A DNA stretch of 64,000 nt from Bacteroidales bacterium (GTDB lineage: Bacteria; Bacteroidota; Bacteroidia; Bacteroidales; P3), in NCBI GenBank assembly GCA_017934545.1, contig JAGBJI010000002.1, positions 186,001-250,000 on the forward strand, written 5' to 3'. The position numbers and the translations under genes are program-made. Below, in pieces: positions 25,662 to 32,724 of this stretch (the first letter of the stretch is position 1; every line of letters begins with the position of its first letter). The notes below the pieces were generated by a model. The model did not search any database. It had not been told where the DNA came from and worked only from the letters and a program-made list of their open reading frames with translations.

Positions 25662-25931
25662 ATGGAAAAAGGAATTTTCATAACAGGGATTACCCGAGAG
25701 GAATTTTTTACAGCGTTACAAGGTTGTAAAATTGCAAGTGATGAGGTTAAACCTCAACCCGATGAAATGATAACAAGACAGGAAGCGTGCAAACGTCTAA
25801 ATGTTTGTTTGAGTACAATTGATAATTGGATTAAGTCGGGTTTATTACCTTATTCAAAGGTAGGGCGTAGAGTGTTATTGCAACGTGCCGATGTAGTAGA
25901 GTTGATAACTAAAAACAAAGTGAAGAAATGA
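25662..25931 (+). CDS. Helix-turn-helix protein, excisionase-like (HTH_17)
   Basis: 89 residues. Residues ~37-85 are a MerR/excisionase-type winged HTH: MITRQEACKRLNVCLSTIDNWIKSGLLPYSKVGRRVLLQRADVVELI. This small module is common as directionality factor or regulator in Bacteroidetes integrative elements. It is the first gene after an internal promoter and overlaps the next gene by 4 nt (ATGA). It may control excision, rep expression or both. Confidence 0.82.
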   Translation: MEKGIFITGITREEFFTALQGCKIASDEVKPQPDEMITRQEACKRLNVCLSTIDNWIKSGLLPYSKVGRRVLLQRADVVELITKNKVKK

Positions 25932-26482
25932 ATAAAATCAACGTACAGCCTACAATAGAGGCACAAATAAGGTATTATGCCGTTATGGAGTTTGTAAAAG
26001 GCAATAAACCGATAAAAACGCCAAAATATGAAATAACACAATGGGCAGGGGATTATCCTCCTATGGAGCAATTAAAGGGAAAAAATGGGCGTATTTCATT
26101 TTACCTAATGGAGAAAAGAAGTAAAAAAGAAAATGCCCCCGAGTATTATTTACAGGCAAAAGGCAGTTTTAATTTTACAGGTTTAAAAGATTACTTTATA
26201 GACAATAAACCGAGTAAATATGCCTATGGTTACCCGTTAGCAGTGCAAACATACTCAAAAGAAAGGCGTATTAATCCATTTTATGAGTATAGAACTGACG
26301 GATTTTTATTCATATTTCATTTTGAGAATAATACCTCAACGCCCGAGAAAATAGAACTACTTGTATTAAAAGGAGCAAAAACCTTTATTGAATGGCATAA
26401 TAAAGCACTTATGCAAGGCGGTTATAATGATATATTGGAAGATTTAAGACAGCAAGCCAAAAATAACCAAGTTCTATTATAA
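25928..26482 (+). CDS. Hypothetical element protein upstream of rep
   Basis: 184 residues, soluble, no motif I recognise. Aromatic-rich beta-like stretches (YYLQAKGSFNFTG, FLFIFHFENN) are followed by a helical C-terminus. It overlaps the HTH gene by 4 nt, so they are co-translated. Its last four codons (VLL and the stop) are encoded by the first 47-bp origin-like repeat. It could be an accessory replication protein, but that is position-based guesswork. Confidence 0.55.
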   Translation: MNKINVQPTIEAQIRYYAVMEFVKGNKPIKTPKYEITQWAGDYPPMEQLKGKNGRISFYLMEKRSKKENAPEYYLQAKGSFNFTGLKDYFIDNKPSKYAYGYPLAVQTYSKERRINPFYEYRTDGFLFIFHFENNTSTPEKIELLVLKGAKTFIEWHNKALMQGGYNDILEDLRQQAKNNQVLL

Positions 26483-26515
26483 CAAGTGGAATTTAATCAA
26501 AGAAACTTTGAATTT
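26469..26515 (+). repeat. Origin-like 47-bp direct repeat, copy 1
   Basis: Identical over 47 bp to 27455-27501. It contains GTTCTATTATAACAAGTGGA followed by a hairpin TCAAAG-AAA-CTTTGA. The layout resembles the filamentous-phage f1 plus-strand origin, where the gene II protein nicks in TTCTTTAATAGTGGACTC just before a hairpin (recalled from knowledge, not aligned by tool). It ends 2 nt before the rep ATG. Confidence 0.75.
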
Positions 26516-26517
26516 TT

Positions 26518-27456
26518 ATGTTTGACAAAGTTACATTGTTTCAGTTTGCCGATGAGGTCAAAAAAGATAATGAGAATATCATTAATCAATTTGACAATGC
26601 AGAGGAAAAAGTCAATTTGCAAACAGGGGAAACCTCAATATCTGGCAATATTGGGACAATGAAACTTTGTCTATCTATTAGAGGATTAAAAATAAGGGGA
26701 AGTTTGCCAAAATATCTATATGGAAATAATATTTATCCACTTGACAGAAAAACGACCAAACAGGCGTTAGAGAAATTAAGCAATAATTTACATATAGACG
26801 TAACAAAAGCAAAGGTTTCAGCGTTAGAGTTTGGAAATACTTTTTTAATGAGTAATGATGTTAAATGGTATCTTATACGATTAGGTAATATGCCGAGATA
26901 TAATCGGGCGAGTTATGCCGATGATACCCTTTATTATAGAACTAACGGTAAAAGAAAAAGTAAAGAATTTTGTTTTTATAATAAAGGCGAGGAAATGAGA
27001 AAGAAAAACGTCCCTATACCTGAGTTATTGGAGAGGCAAAACCTATTAAAGTATGAAATACGTTTATATGGACGGATTGCACAACAATTAAGAATGCAAG
27101 AAGTAACGGGACAAACATTAACGGAATATGAAATAAATAAAAGGCTTTTGGAAATGTACAAAGAAGTCTTTATGTCAATAAATAAAGTGCCACAAATACC
27201 AATTACAGCAATGGAGAATATAACAACAGTAAAAGGAGCAAAAGACTATTTATTTGCATATTTATTAAGACAGGCAGGCATAGACAAAATAAACGACTTT
27301 ATTACTAATTGCAGATGTGCCGATATGTTTAAAAATAAGCAAGAATATTCACGTTTAAAATCTGAATTAATAAAACTTACTTCTTTTGATGGTTCAGATG
27401 ATGAATTATTAGAAGAATTAAAAAACGATATTTTGAATACAGGGCAAAATTTGTAA
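26518..27456 (+). CDS. rep: Replication initiator of the filamentous-phage gene II/X family
   Basis: 312 residues. MFDKVTLF at the start, then KLCLSIRGLKIRGSLPKYLYG and NIYPLDRKTTKQALEKLSNNL, AKVSALEFG and LLKYEIRLYGRI are hallmarks of the phage/plasmid replication protein II/X family (Phage_CRI/gene II like). Such proteins nick a double-strand origin and start rolling-circle replication. The gene lies exactly between two identical origin-like repeats. The start follows the first repeat by 2 nt, so the 5' leader of rep is the putative origin itself, allowing autoregulation. No Zot or coat gene accompanies it. Confidence 0.85.
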   Translation: MFDKVTLFQFADEVKKDNENIINQFDNAEEKVNLQTGETSISGNIGTMKLCLSIRGLKIRGSLPKYLYGNNIYPLDRKTTKQALEKLSNNLHIDVTKAKVSALEFGNTFLMSNDVKWYLIRLGNMPRYNRASYADDTLYYRTNGKRKSKEFCFYNKGEEMRKKNVPIPELLERQNLLKYEIRLYGRIAQQLRMQEVTGQTLTEYEINKRLLEMYKEVFMSINKVPQIPITAMENITTVKGAKDYLFAYLLRQAGIDKINDFITNCRCADMFKNKQEYSRLKSELIKLTSFDGSDDELLEELKNDILNTGQNL

Positions 27457-27501
27457 GTTCTATTATAACAAGTGGAATTTAATCAAAGAAACTTTGAATT
27501 T
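27455..27501 (+). repeat. Origin-like 47-bp direct repeat, copy 2
   Basis: Exact second copy, same orientation, 986 bp after copy 1 and starting inside the rep stop codon. Sequence 3' of the repeat diverges from the rep start. Confidence 0.75.
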
Positions 27502-27564
27502 GTGTTTTGGAAAAGTCAATAAAAATAAATTCTAAAATAGAAAGAAATAGAGGGGATTTAGAAA

Positions 27565-27885
27565 ATGATAGAAAAGAGGAAAAAGACAGGCGGACGGAAA
27601 AAAGGAACGCCTAACAAGGTAACAAAAGATATAAAAAGTTGGATTGAAAAAATAATAAATGACAATTTTCAACAGATACAAGCGGATTTGTCGGCGATGA
27701 AACCCGATGAAAGATTTAAGGCGATTGTTTCCTTATTGCCGTATGTAATACCAAAACAACAAAGTGTATCAATAGAGGCACAGATTGAGGCAGAAATGAA
27801 AGCGATAAATAAAGCACTTGAAACGGCAGACGATGAGGTATTAAGTAAGATTGCAGATAAAATGCTAAAAAATATAAAAGATTAA
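27565..27885 (+). CDS. Small basic DUF5681-like protein
   Basis: 106 residues. The N-terminus KKTGGRKKGTPNKVTKDIK is the basic GGRKKGTPN motif seen in DUF5681-like proteins of phages and mobile elements. A helical middle follows, with LPYVIPKQQSVSIEAQIEAEM near 60-80, which is also typical of Bacteroidetes element versions. The basic head could bind DNA in AT-hook fashion. A phage terminase small-subunit link has been proposed for some relatives, but no terminase is present here. Confidence 0.65.
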   Translation: MIEKRKKTGGRKKGTPNKVTKDIKSWIEKIINDNFQQIQADLSAMKPDERFKAIVSLLPYVIPKQQSVSIEAQIEAEMKAINKALETADDEVLSKIADKMLKNIKD

Positions 27886-27890
27886 ACATT

Positions 27891-28139
27891 ATGCAGATAA
27901 AATTAAATACAGAAAGAAAAAGGTATTTACTTCAAGCAATAACAAAAGAGGCGTTAGAATGGGATATTTTGGCAGAATGGGTAGAATTGCAAGAAGATAG
28001 AGATATATCCGATAACACAAAAGAGAGTTTGCAAAAGTATTGTGAAATGTTAAAGAAATGTGGTTTGTGTGAGAAAGGAAAACCTTTAACAATGCAAGAG
28101 GCAAGGGAACTTATAAAAAGAATTGAAAGTGAAATTTAA
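27891..28139 (+). CDS. Small hypothetical protein, possibly cut by a premature stop
   Basis: 82 residues, helical and charged, no known motif. It starts 5 nt after the previous stop, so it is in the same operon. After its TAA the same frame stays open for 22 more codons to a TAA at 28204-28206 and reads like protein (FENELEALRLKYPFDEKY). That suggests a recent nonsense change shortened the protein from about 105 residues, or that the stop is read through at times. Confidence 0.5.
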   Translation: MQIKLNTERKRYLLQAITKEALEWDILAEWVELQEDRDISDNTKESLQKYCEMLKKCGLCEKGKPLTMQEARELIKRIESEI

Positions 28140-28213
28140 GGAAATGTAACGTTTGAAAATGAGTTAGAAGCGTTGAGGTTGAAATATCCGTTTGATGAAA
28201 AGTATTAAAAAAT

Positions 28214-28244
28214 TTTGCCAGGAACTAAAAAGGTACTAATTTTG
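28214..28244 (+). promoter_or_regulatory. Promoter of the structured leader
   Basis: TAATTTTG at 28237-28244 with TTTG at 28214-28217, 19 bp apart. The expected start point, near 28249-28250, falls on the first paired base of the leader fold. Confidence 0.75.
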
Positions 28245-28248
28245 CAAT

Positions 28249-28419
28249 ACCTAACAAATACAACCATAAATAGAGGTTAAACCTCAACGATTAAGGCGGT
28301 ATGTACCCCCGTGTAAATTTGTAATGGATTTACAAACTACTAATGGTTGTGTAGTTAGGTAACGGGAAAGGCACACCGTTTTTTATTTGTGCCAAAACCT
28401 AAACAAAACAACCATAAAA
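28249..28419 (+). ncRNA. Structured 5' leader or regulatory RNA with pseudoknot
   Basis: ACCTAAC (28249-28255) pairs with GTTAGGT (28354-28360) and ACAACCAT (28260-28267) with ATGGTTGT (28343-28350). Inside are hairpins GAGGTTAAACCTC (28273-28285) and TGTAAAT/ATTTACA (28312-28334). Downstream AACGG (28361-28365) pairs with CCGTT (28376-28380), and GGCACA in that loop pairs with TGTGCC (28388-28393), an H-type pseudoknot. A 19/22 copy of the 5' strand lies at 28397-28418, just before the ATG, and could compete for the same partner. I cannot assign it to a known riboswitch class. Confidence 0.6.
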
Positions 28420-28818
28420 ATGACACAAGAACAAAGAAACGCTATTTTAAGCGATTTAGAGCAAAAAAGAGAGATTGGAAGAAGTAATCAATCAACAAAA
28501 GAAAACGCCCCAGAAAGTGAATTAGAGGTATTAGAAAGCGATTTTATCTACCAAAGCAAGACAGAGGATTTGAACACGGTTAAATTATCCTCAACAACAA
28601 AAGAACTCTTTAAGTTAGTTTTGAAGTTGGAAAATGTAAAGTCAATTTCTTATGAACTGATAAGGGAAGTAATGCCCAATGACGACATTTTAGGGAAAAT
28701 GAACGACATAACGGATTATGTAGAAAATTTAGAAGATAATTTGTTGGACGTTGCAATACTAAACATTCAGAAAAACCTTATCGGTGATGATGAGCAATAT
28801 TCAATACAGGAAATTTAA
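28420..28818 (+). CDS. Hypothetical acidic protein behind the structured leader
   Basis: 132 residues from the ATG at 28420. A TTG at 28387 is in frame but lies inside the pseudoknot stem, so it is an unlikely start. The protein is acidic and largely helical with no motif I recognise; residues ~55-130 look like a compact helical domain (TTKELFKLVLKLENVKSISYELIREVM). It is the last gene of the element and has its own promoter and a 170-nt folded leader, so its expression is likely controlled at RNA level. Confidence 0.55.
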   Translation: MTQEQRNAILSDLEQKREIGRSNQSTKENAPESELEVLESDFIYQSKTEDLNTVKLSSTTKELFKLVLKLENVKSISYELIREVMPNDDILGKMNDITDYVENLEDNLLDVAILNIQKNLIGDDEQYSIQEI

Positions 28819-28832
28819 CAGAGAAAACAAAA

Positions 28833-28862
28833 TTGTAAAATGATAAAATTTTTGTAATTTTG
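28833..28862 (+). promoter_or_regulatory. Orphan promoter near the right end of the element
   Basis: TAATTTTG at 28855-28862 with TTG at 28833-28835, 19 bp apart. No ORF follows, but a terminator does. Confidence 0.6.
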
Positions 28863-28867
28863 CAAAG

Positions 28868-28929
28868 TCAAAAATTTAATTTCATTGTGTTTCATTAAGG
28901 CGATTTTGTCAGAGTGAAACACTTTTTTT
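28868..28929 (+). ncRNA. Candidate small RNA of about 60 nt
   Basis: It runs from the predicted start of the promoter at 28833-28862 to a terminator hairpin GTGTTTCA (28887-28894)/TGAAACAC (28915-28922) with a T7 tail. The 20-nt loop would be exposed for pairing. There is no ATG ORF inside. Confidence 0.45.
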
Positions 28930-28961
28930 GTCTAAAAATATGATGAGGTAAAACAAAAAAT

Positions 28962-28992
28962 GTACCTTAAATAAGGTACAAAATAAGGTACG
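28962..28992. promoter_or_regulatory. Right integrase arm-type sites
   Basis: The 24-bp block at 28969-28992 equals the left block at 22444-22467. An inverted copy just before it makes the palindrome GTACCTTAAATAAGGTAC at 28962-28979. It lies 32 bp inside the right att core. Confidence 0.65.
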
Positions 28993-29004
28993 TTTTAATG
29001 TAAA

Positions 29005-29021
29005 ATATTGAAAATCAATAT
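29005..29021 (-). terminator. Element-supplied terminator for tRNA-Asp
   Basis: On the minus strand ATATTGA-TTT-TCAATAT is followed by TTTAC and lies directly after tRNA-Asp. It appears to replace the chromosomal terminator displaced to 22287. Confidence 0.5.
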
Positions 29022-29024
29022 AAA

Positions 29025-29042
29025 AAGCGGTCTGGACGAGAC
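29025..29042. repeat. attR core, 18-bp direct repeat at the tRNA-Asp 3' end
   Basis: Identical to 22324-22341. It covers the 3' acceptor strand and part of the T-arm of tRNA-Asp, so integration regenerates the tRNA gene. Confidence 0.92.
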
Positions 29043-29102
29043 TCGAACTCGCGACCCCATGCGTGACAGGCATGTATTCTAACCAAGCTGAACTACCAGA
29101 CC
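29028..29102 (-). tRNA. tRNA-Asp(GUC), integration target
   Basis: 75 nt on the minus strand. The acceptor arms GGTCTGG and CCAGACC pair with discriminator G. The anticodon GTC corresponds to plus positions 29065-29067 in loop CTGTCAC. The T-arm is GCGAGTTCGAGTCTCG. CCA is not encoded. Its 3' end is the att core of the element. Confidence 0.96.
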
Positions 29103-29177
29103 GTTTTACTTTCGTATTTTTAAGAACTTTTGCAATCCGTGACTCGTCCTAACTGACCACCCCCTGAATTGCGTTTG

Positions 29178-29209
29178 CAAAATTACTGCCTTTTTTTATT
29201 CTGACCAAA
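29178..29209 (-). promoter_or_regulatory. Promoter of tRNA-Asp
   Basis: Minus strand TAATTTTG (29178-29185) with TTTG (29206-29209) 20 bp upstream. The remaining stretch to 29440 holds no gene, only a CGCTTTAAA/TTTAAGCG hairpin near 29382 and a lone CATATG word at 29355. Confidence 0.75.
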
Positions 29210-29447
29210 TATTTTTGAAAAAAAATGTTGAATTGAGGTGAATTATTTTAGTAAGTGATTGATTTTGTGTTGAAAATATTTTTGTAAAAATTTTGCTTTG
29301 TTTCGCTCAAAATATGCCTTGCTAAACCCTTTTCACACATGGGTTTATAAAATACATATGTTTTTTAAAAACAGAACTTCGCTTTAAATTTTTTTAAGCG
29401 GCGATAAAAAAATGTAAAGCAAGTAACGGTTTTTTATAAAAATGTTT

Positions 29448-29455
29448 TACTTTTG
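29448..29455 (+). promoter_or_regulatory. -7 promoter element of the CPBP-uvrD operon
   Basis: TACTTTTG lies 72 nt before the ATG at 29528. Confidence 0.6.
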
Positions 29456-29527
29456 CACAGTAATGCATGTAAGGCGGACAGAGGGCGGAAAAAACCTACG
29501 CCTGCGGCGGTTTAAAGACAGAGGAAA

Positions 29528-30376
29528 ATGAAACTATATAATAAGGAAGAGAAAGCATGGAGAAAATTTGCAGTCTTTGTTGCAATATTTTTTGCATGTA
29601 TGCTCGTGGCAACGGCAGCCGGTATGGTGATGATGAGGTTTTCTGACAATATGTTGTTGATGCAAGCCGTTACAAGTATTATCATGTTCGGTTTGGCGGC
29701 ATTTGAGTACGGATGTTTGTACGAAAGAAAAAATTTTTTTAAAGGCCTGTTTTTTACAAAGGTAAAATGGCAGTGGTTAGCGGCGGCGTTGTGCGTGTGG
29801 ATTGTGGGGCTGCCGTTTATAGAAGCTGTTTCAGTGGATTCCGATTACGGCAAGATGATTGAGATGTTGGTATCCGATACGTCAATAGGTGGTTTGGTTG
29901 CCTTGATAATAGTAATGGCTTTGCTGCCTGCAGTATTGGAAGAATGGTTTTTCAGAGGCGTTTTGCAAAGGCTGTTTATAAGTTGGACCAAGCGTGTTTG
30001 GGTCGGCTTGATTTTAGCCTCTACGGTATTTTCACTTATTCATTTTGATTTGCCGAACTTCTTTGCCCGCTTTGTGTTGGGAATGATGCTCGGCATGTTG
30101 TATCTTTACAGCGGCAATATTTGGACAAACATAACTTATCACTTTATTAACAATGCCGCAGCGGCAATATCAATGTGGTATTGTGCAAGACAGGGCGGCG
30201 GATGCAGCGACGGATTTGATTTTCCGGTGATTGTATCGGTTGTTTCTGTATTGGCAGTGGTTGCATGTGTGTTTTATTGCATACGGAAACTGAAACCTAA
30301 TACCGCATTTGATGAATTGTTAACGGCAAACGAGCCTATGGTTGAAACTGAAGGCGAAACTATGACCGAACTATGA
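29528..30376 (+). CDS. CPBP family intramembrane metalloprotease
   Basis: 282 residues with about seven to eight membrane helices. The catalytic motifs are all present: EEWFFRG (Glu-Glu and Arg) near 137-143, FSLIHFD with the zinc His near 175, and HFINNAAAA with His and Asn near 208. This is the CAAX protease/bacteriocin-processing (ABI) family of the inner membrane. Its substrate is unknown. The stop overlaps the helicase start (ATGA), so both are in one operon. Confidence 0.9.
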   Translation: MKLYNKEEKAWRKFAVFVAIFFACMLVATAAGMVMMRFSDNMLLMQAVTSIIMFGLAAFEYGCLYERKNFFKGLFFTKVKWQWLAAALCVWIVGLPFIEAVSVDSDYGKMIEMLVSDTSIGGLVALIIVMALLPAVLEEWFFRGVLQRLFISWTKRVWVGLILASTVFSLIHFDLPNFFARFVLGMMLGMLYLYSGNIWTNITYHFINNAAAAISMWYCARQGGGCSDGFDFPVIVSVVSVLAVVACVFYCIRKLKPNTAFDELLTANEPMVETEGETMTEL

Positions 30377-32706
30377 TAACTGACGGATTGAACGACGTAC
30401 AAAGACGGGCGGTGGAACAAAAAGAAGGCCCGATACTTATAATCGCAGGAGCGGGAAGCGGCAAAACACGTACGCTGACTTACCGCATTGCTTATCTTTT
30501 GCAGCAAGGCGTTTCCCCTTATTCAATAATGGCGTTGACATTTACGAACAAGGCCGCCAAGGAAATGCAGGACAGAATAACGGAATTGGTGGGCGTCAAG
30601 GCCAAAGCCATATTGATGGGTACGTTTCACAGTATATTTTCCCGTATATTGAGAATAGACGGTTACAGAATGGGGTATATGTCCAACTATACCATATATG
30701 ACGACGATGACAGCAAGAAACTTATCGGCAGTATAATAAAGGAGATGAATCTTAACGATAAGGCTTACCGTAAGGACAGAATATTGAAGCGTATATCCAA
30801 GGCCAAATGTGCTTTGTTCTCACCGTCGGATTATGAAAAGAATCCCGTCTTCAGACAGGAGGATACGCAGGCTCAAATAGAGGCAACGTACAGAATTTAT
30901 GCAGTATATCAACGCCGTTTAAGACAGGCTATGGCGATGGATTTTGACGATATATTGTTTAATATGAATGTATTGCTGCGTGATTTTCCAGATGTGCTGG
31001 AGAAATATCAACACAGGTTTCAGTATATTTTGGTTGACGAGTACCAAGATACTAATTATGCACAGTATCTTATTGTTAAAAAGTTGGCGGATTATTACAA
31101 AAATATATGCGTAGTAGGTGACGATGCACAGAGTATATATTCTTTCCGCGGTGCAAGTATAGAAAATATTCTTTCGTTCAGAAACAATTACCCCGATGCA
31201 TCGGTTTACAAGTTGGAACAAAACTACCGTTCAACCAAAAACATAATCAATGCCGCCAACAGCGTAATAGAAAATAACGAAAACCAAATTCCGAAGAATC
31301 TTTACACGGACAATCAGCCCGGAGATAAGTTGGTTTATTGCATGTTGCCTTCCGACAGGGAAGAAGCGTTGTGGGTGGCAGACAAGATAGATTATTTTTC
31401 CCGTCACGGCGTGCAGTACAGGGATATGGCTATATTGTACCGCACCAATTCGCAGTCGCGTTCGTTTGAAGATTGCCTTAGGTTGAAAAATATTCCGTAC
31501 ATAATATACGGAGGTACGTCTTTTTATGCGAGAAAAGAGATAAAAGATTGTGTGGCATACTTACGGTTGGTTGTAAACAATGACGACGACGAAGCATTTG
31601 AGAGAATAATCAATTACCCTTCACGCGGAATAGGCCAAACTACTATAGACAGGTTGAAATTGGCAAGGGAAAACTTCGGTGTTTCGTTGTTTAAAACAGC
31701 TCAAAAGATAGAGCATAACAACGGATTTAAGATAGCAACCAAGGCGGTTAACGAGTTGAACCGCTTTTGCGACATGATATCGTCGTTTTCCGTACGGGTG
31801 AAAGAGGAAAATGCCTATGCGTTGGGCAGTGAGGTGATAGAGCGGTCGGGTATTGTCAATGATTTGCGGCTGTTGCGTGATGCCGATGACAAAGACCGTA
31901 TAGAAAACATAGATGAATTGATAGGAGCGTTGCAGTCTTTTGTGGAATCTGACGAAGAAAACATTGTTGACAGTTTGACGGGCGAAGAAATATCAATAAA
32001 AGACAAAACCCTTGACGTTTTTTTGCAACAAGTGTCTTTGATAACAAGTACGGATAAGGAAGAAAACGACGAAGATAATTTCGTTAAGTTGATGACCGTC
32101 CATGCTTCAAAGGGATTGGAGTTTGACACGGTGTTCGTTGCGGGAATGGAAGAGAATATATTTCCGTCGGTAATGAACTTCGCCGCTTTGGACAACATAG
32201 AAGAAGAACGCAGATTGTTTTATGTGGCTATCACAAGGGCCAAACAACATTTGCTTCTCTCGTCGGCAAACGTCAGATATAAGTTCGGCGAGGCTACGTT
32301 CGGTGAAACGAGCCGCTTTATCAAAGAAATAAATCCAAGTTTCATTGTTTATGAAAACGCAATAGGGACAAAAGAACCGCCGGAGCAGTTTTCTTTGAAC
32401 TTCAAACGCAAAGAGGCGTTTAGTAAAAAGACGGTTTCGTCGCTCAGATACAATTCTCTGACCTCTAACCGTCCCGAATTGAAGTTGAAAAAGAAAGACA
32501 AAGAAGAAGACGGTGAGTATGAAACCGTGCCGATAGACAAGATAAAAGAATCAATGACGGTTTACCATTCAAAATTCGGACGCGGTAAGGTCGGTCAAGT
32601 GTATAAAGAAGGCGGCGATTTGCGTGCTAAAGTTTTGTTTGACGCATATCCTGAAGAAAAAACATTGATATTGAAATTTGCAAAATTGAAAATAAAATTA
32701 CGGTAA
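30373..32706 (+). CDS. UvrD/PcrA-type ATP-dependent DNA helicase
   Basis: 777 residues. Superfamily 1A motifs in order: LNDVQRRAV (Q motif), AGAGSGKTRTLTYRI (Walker A), TFTNKAAKEM, DEYQDTNYAQY (motif II), VVGDDAQSIYSFRGA (motif III), LEQNYRSTKNI, and VTIMTVHASKGLEF-type motif V followed by EERRLFYVAITRA. A basic C-terminal tail (LKLKKKDKEE) is followed by a small PcrA-type terminal domain (VYHSKFGRGKVGQVY), as in PcrA. It unwinds DNA in repair and removes blocks to replication. The first ATG overlaps the CPBP stop. Confidence 0.94.
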   Translation: MITDGLNDVQRRAVEQKEGPILIIAGAGSGKTRTLTYRIAYLLQQGVSPYSIMALTFTNKAAKEMQDRITELVGVKAKAILMGTFHSIFSRILRIDGYRMGYMSNYTIYDDDDSKKLIGSIIKEMNLNDKAYRKDRILKRISKAKCALFSPSDYEKNPVFRQEDTQAQIEATYRIYAVYQRRLRQAMAMDFDDILFNMNVLLRDFPDVLEKYQHRFQYILVDEYQDTNYAQYLIVKKLADYYKNICVVGDDAQSIYSFRGASIENILSFRNNYPDASVYKLEQNYRSTKNIINAANSVIENNENQIPKNLYTDNQPGDKLVYCMLPSDREEALWVADKIDYFSRHGVQYRDMAILYRTNSQSRSFEDCLRLKNIPYIIYGGTSFYARKEIKDCVAYLRLVVNNDDDEAFERIINYPSRGIGQTTIDRLKLARENFGVSLFKTAQKIEHNNGFKIATKAVNELNRFCDMISSFSVRVKEENAYALGSEVIERSGIVNDLRLLRDADDKDRIENIDELIGALQSFVESDEENIVDSLTGEEISIKDKTLDVFLQQVSLITSTDKEENDEDNFVKLMTVHASKGLEFDTVFVAGMEENIFPSVMNFAALDNIEEERRLFYVAITRAKQHLLLSSANVRYKFGEATFGETSRFIKEINPSFIVYENAIGTKEPPEQFSLNFKRKEAFSKKTVSSLRYNSLTSNRPELKLKKKDKEEDGEYETVPIDKIKESMTVYHSKFGRGKVGQVYKEGGDLRAKVLFDAYPEEKTLILKFAKLKIKLR

Positions 32707-32724
32707 GAAAAAATATATAATAAT

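Larger units (their letters stand above)
22324..29024. mobile_element. 6.7-kb integrative element in tRNA-Asp with gene II/X-type Rep
   Basis: The segment is bounded by an 18-bp direct repeat that equals the 3' end of tRNA-Asp. It is visibly more A+T-rich than its surroundings and all its genes point the same way. Content in order: tyrosine integrase, HigB-HigA, unknown 318-residue protein, HTH excisionase-like protein, unknown 184-residue protein, II/X-family replication initiator between two 47-bp repeats, a DUF5681-like protein, two small unknowns. No relaxase, capsid, Zot or coat gene is seen. It is best described as an integrated plasmid or phage satellite. Confidence 0.88.

Noticed and set aside
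26518-27456. Inovirus prophage
   Set aside because: Only the Rep fits; no Zot/pI-like ATPase with a P-loop and membrane helix and no small coat-like ORFs were found within the att limits.
27497-27564. Remnant of a second rep copy after repeat 2
   Set aside because: Sequence after the repeat (GTGTTTTGGAAAAGTCAATAA) shares little with the rep start and hits a stop at once; similarity not above chance for A/T-rich DNA.
28249-28393. preQ1, hammerhead, pistol or twister RNA
   Set aside because: The pseudoknot geometry is H-type, but I could not find the conserved bases of any of these classes. Left as unassigned.
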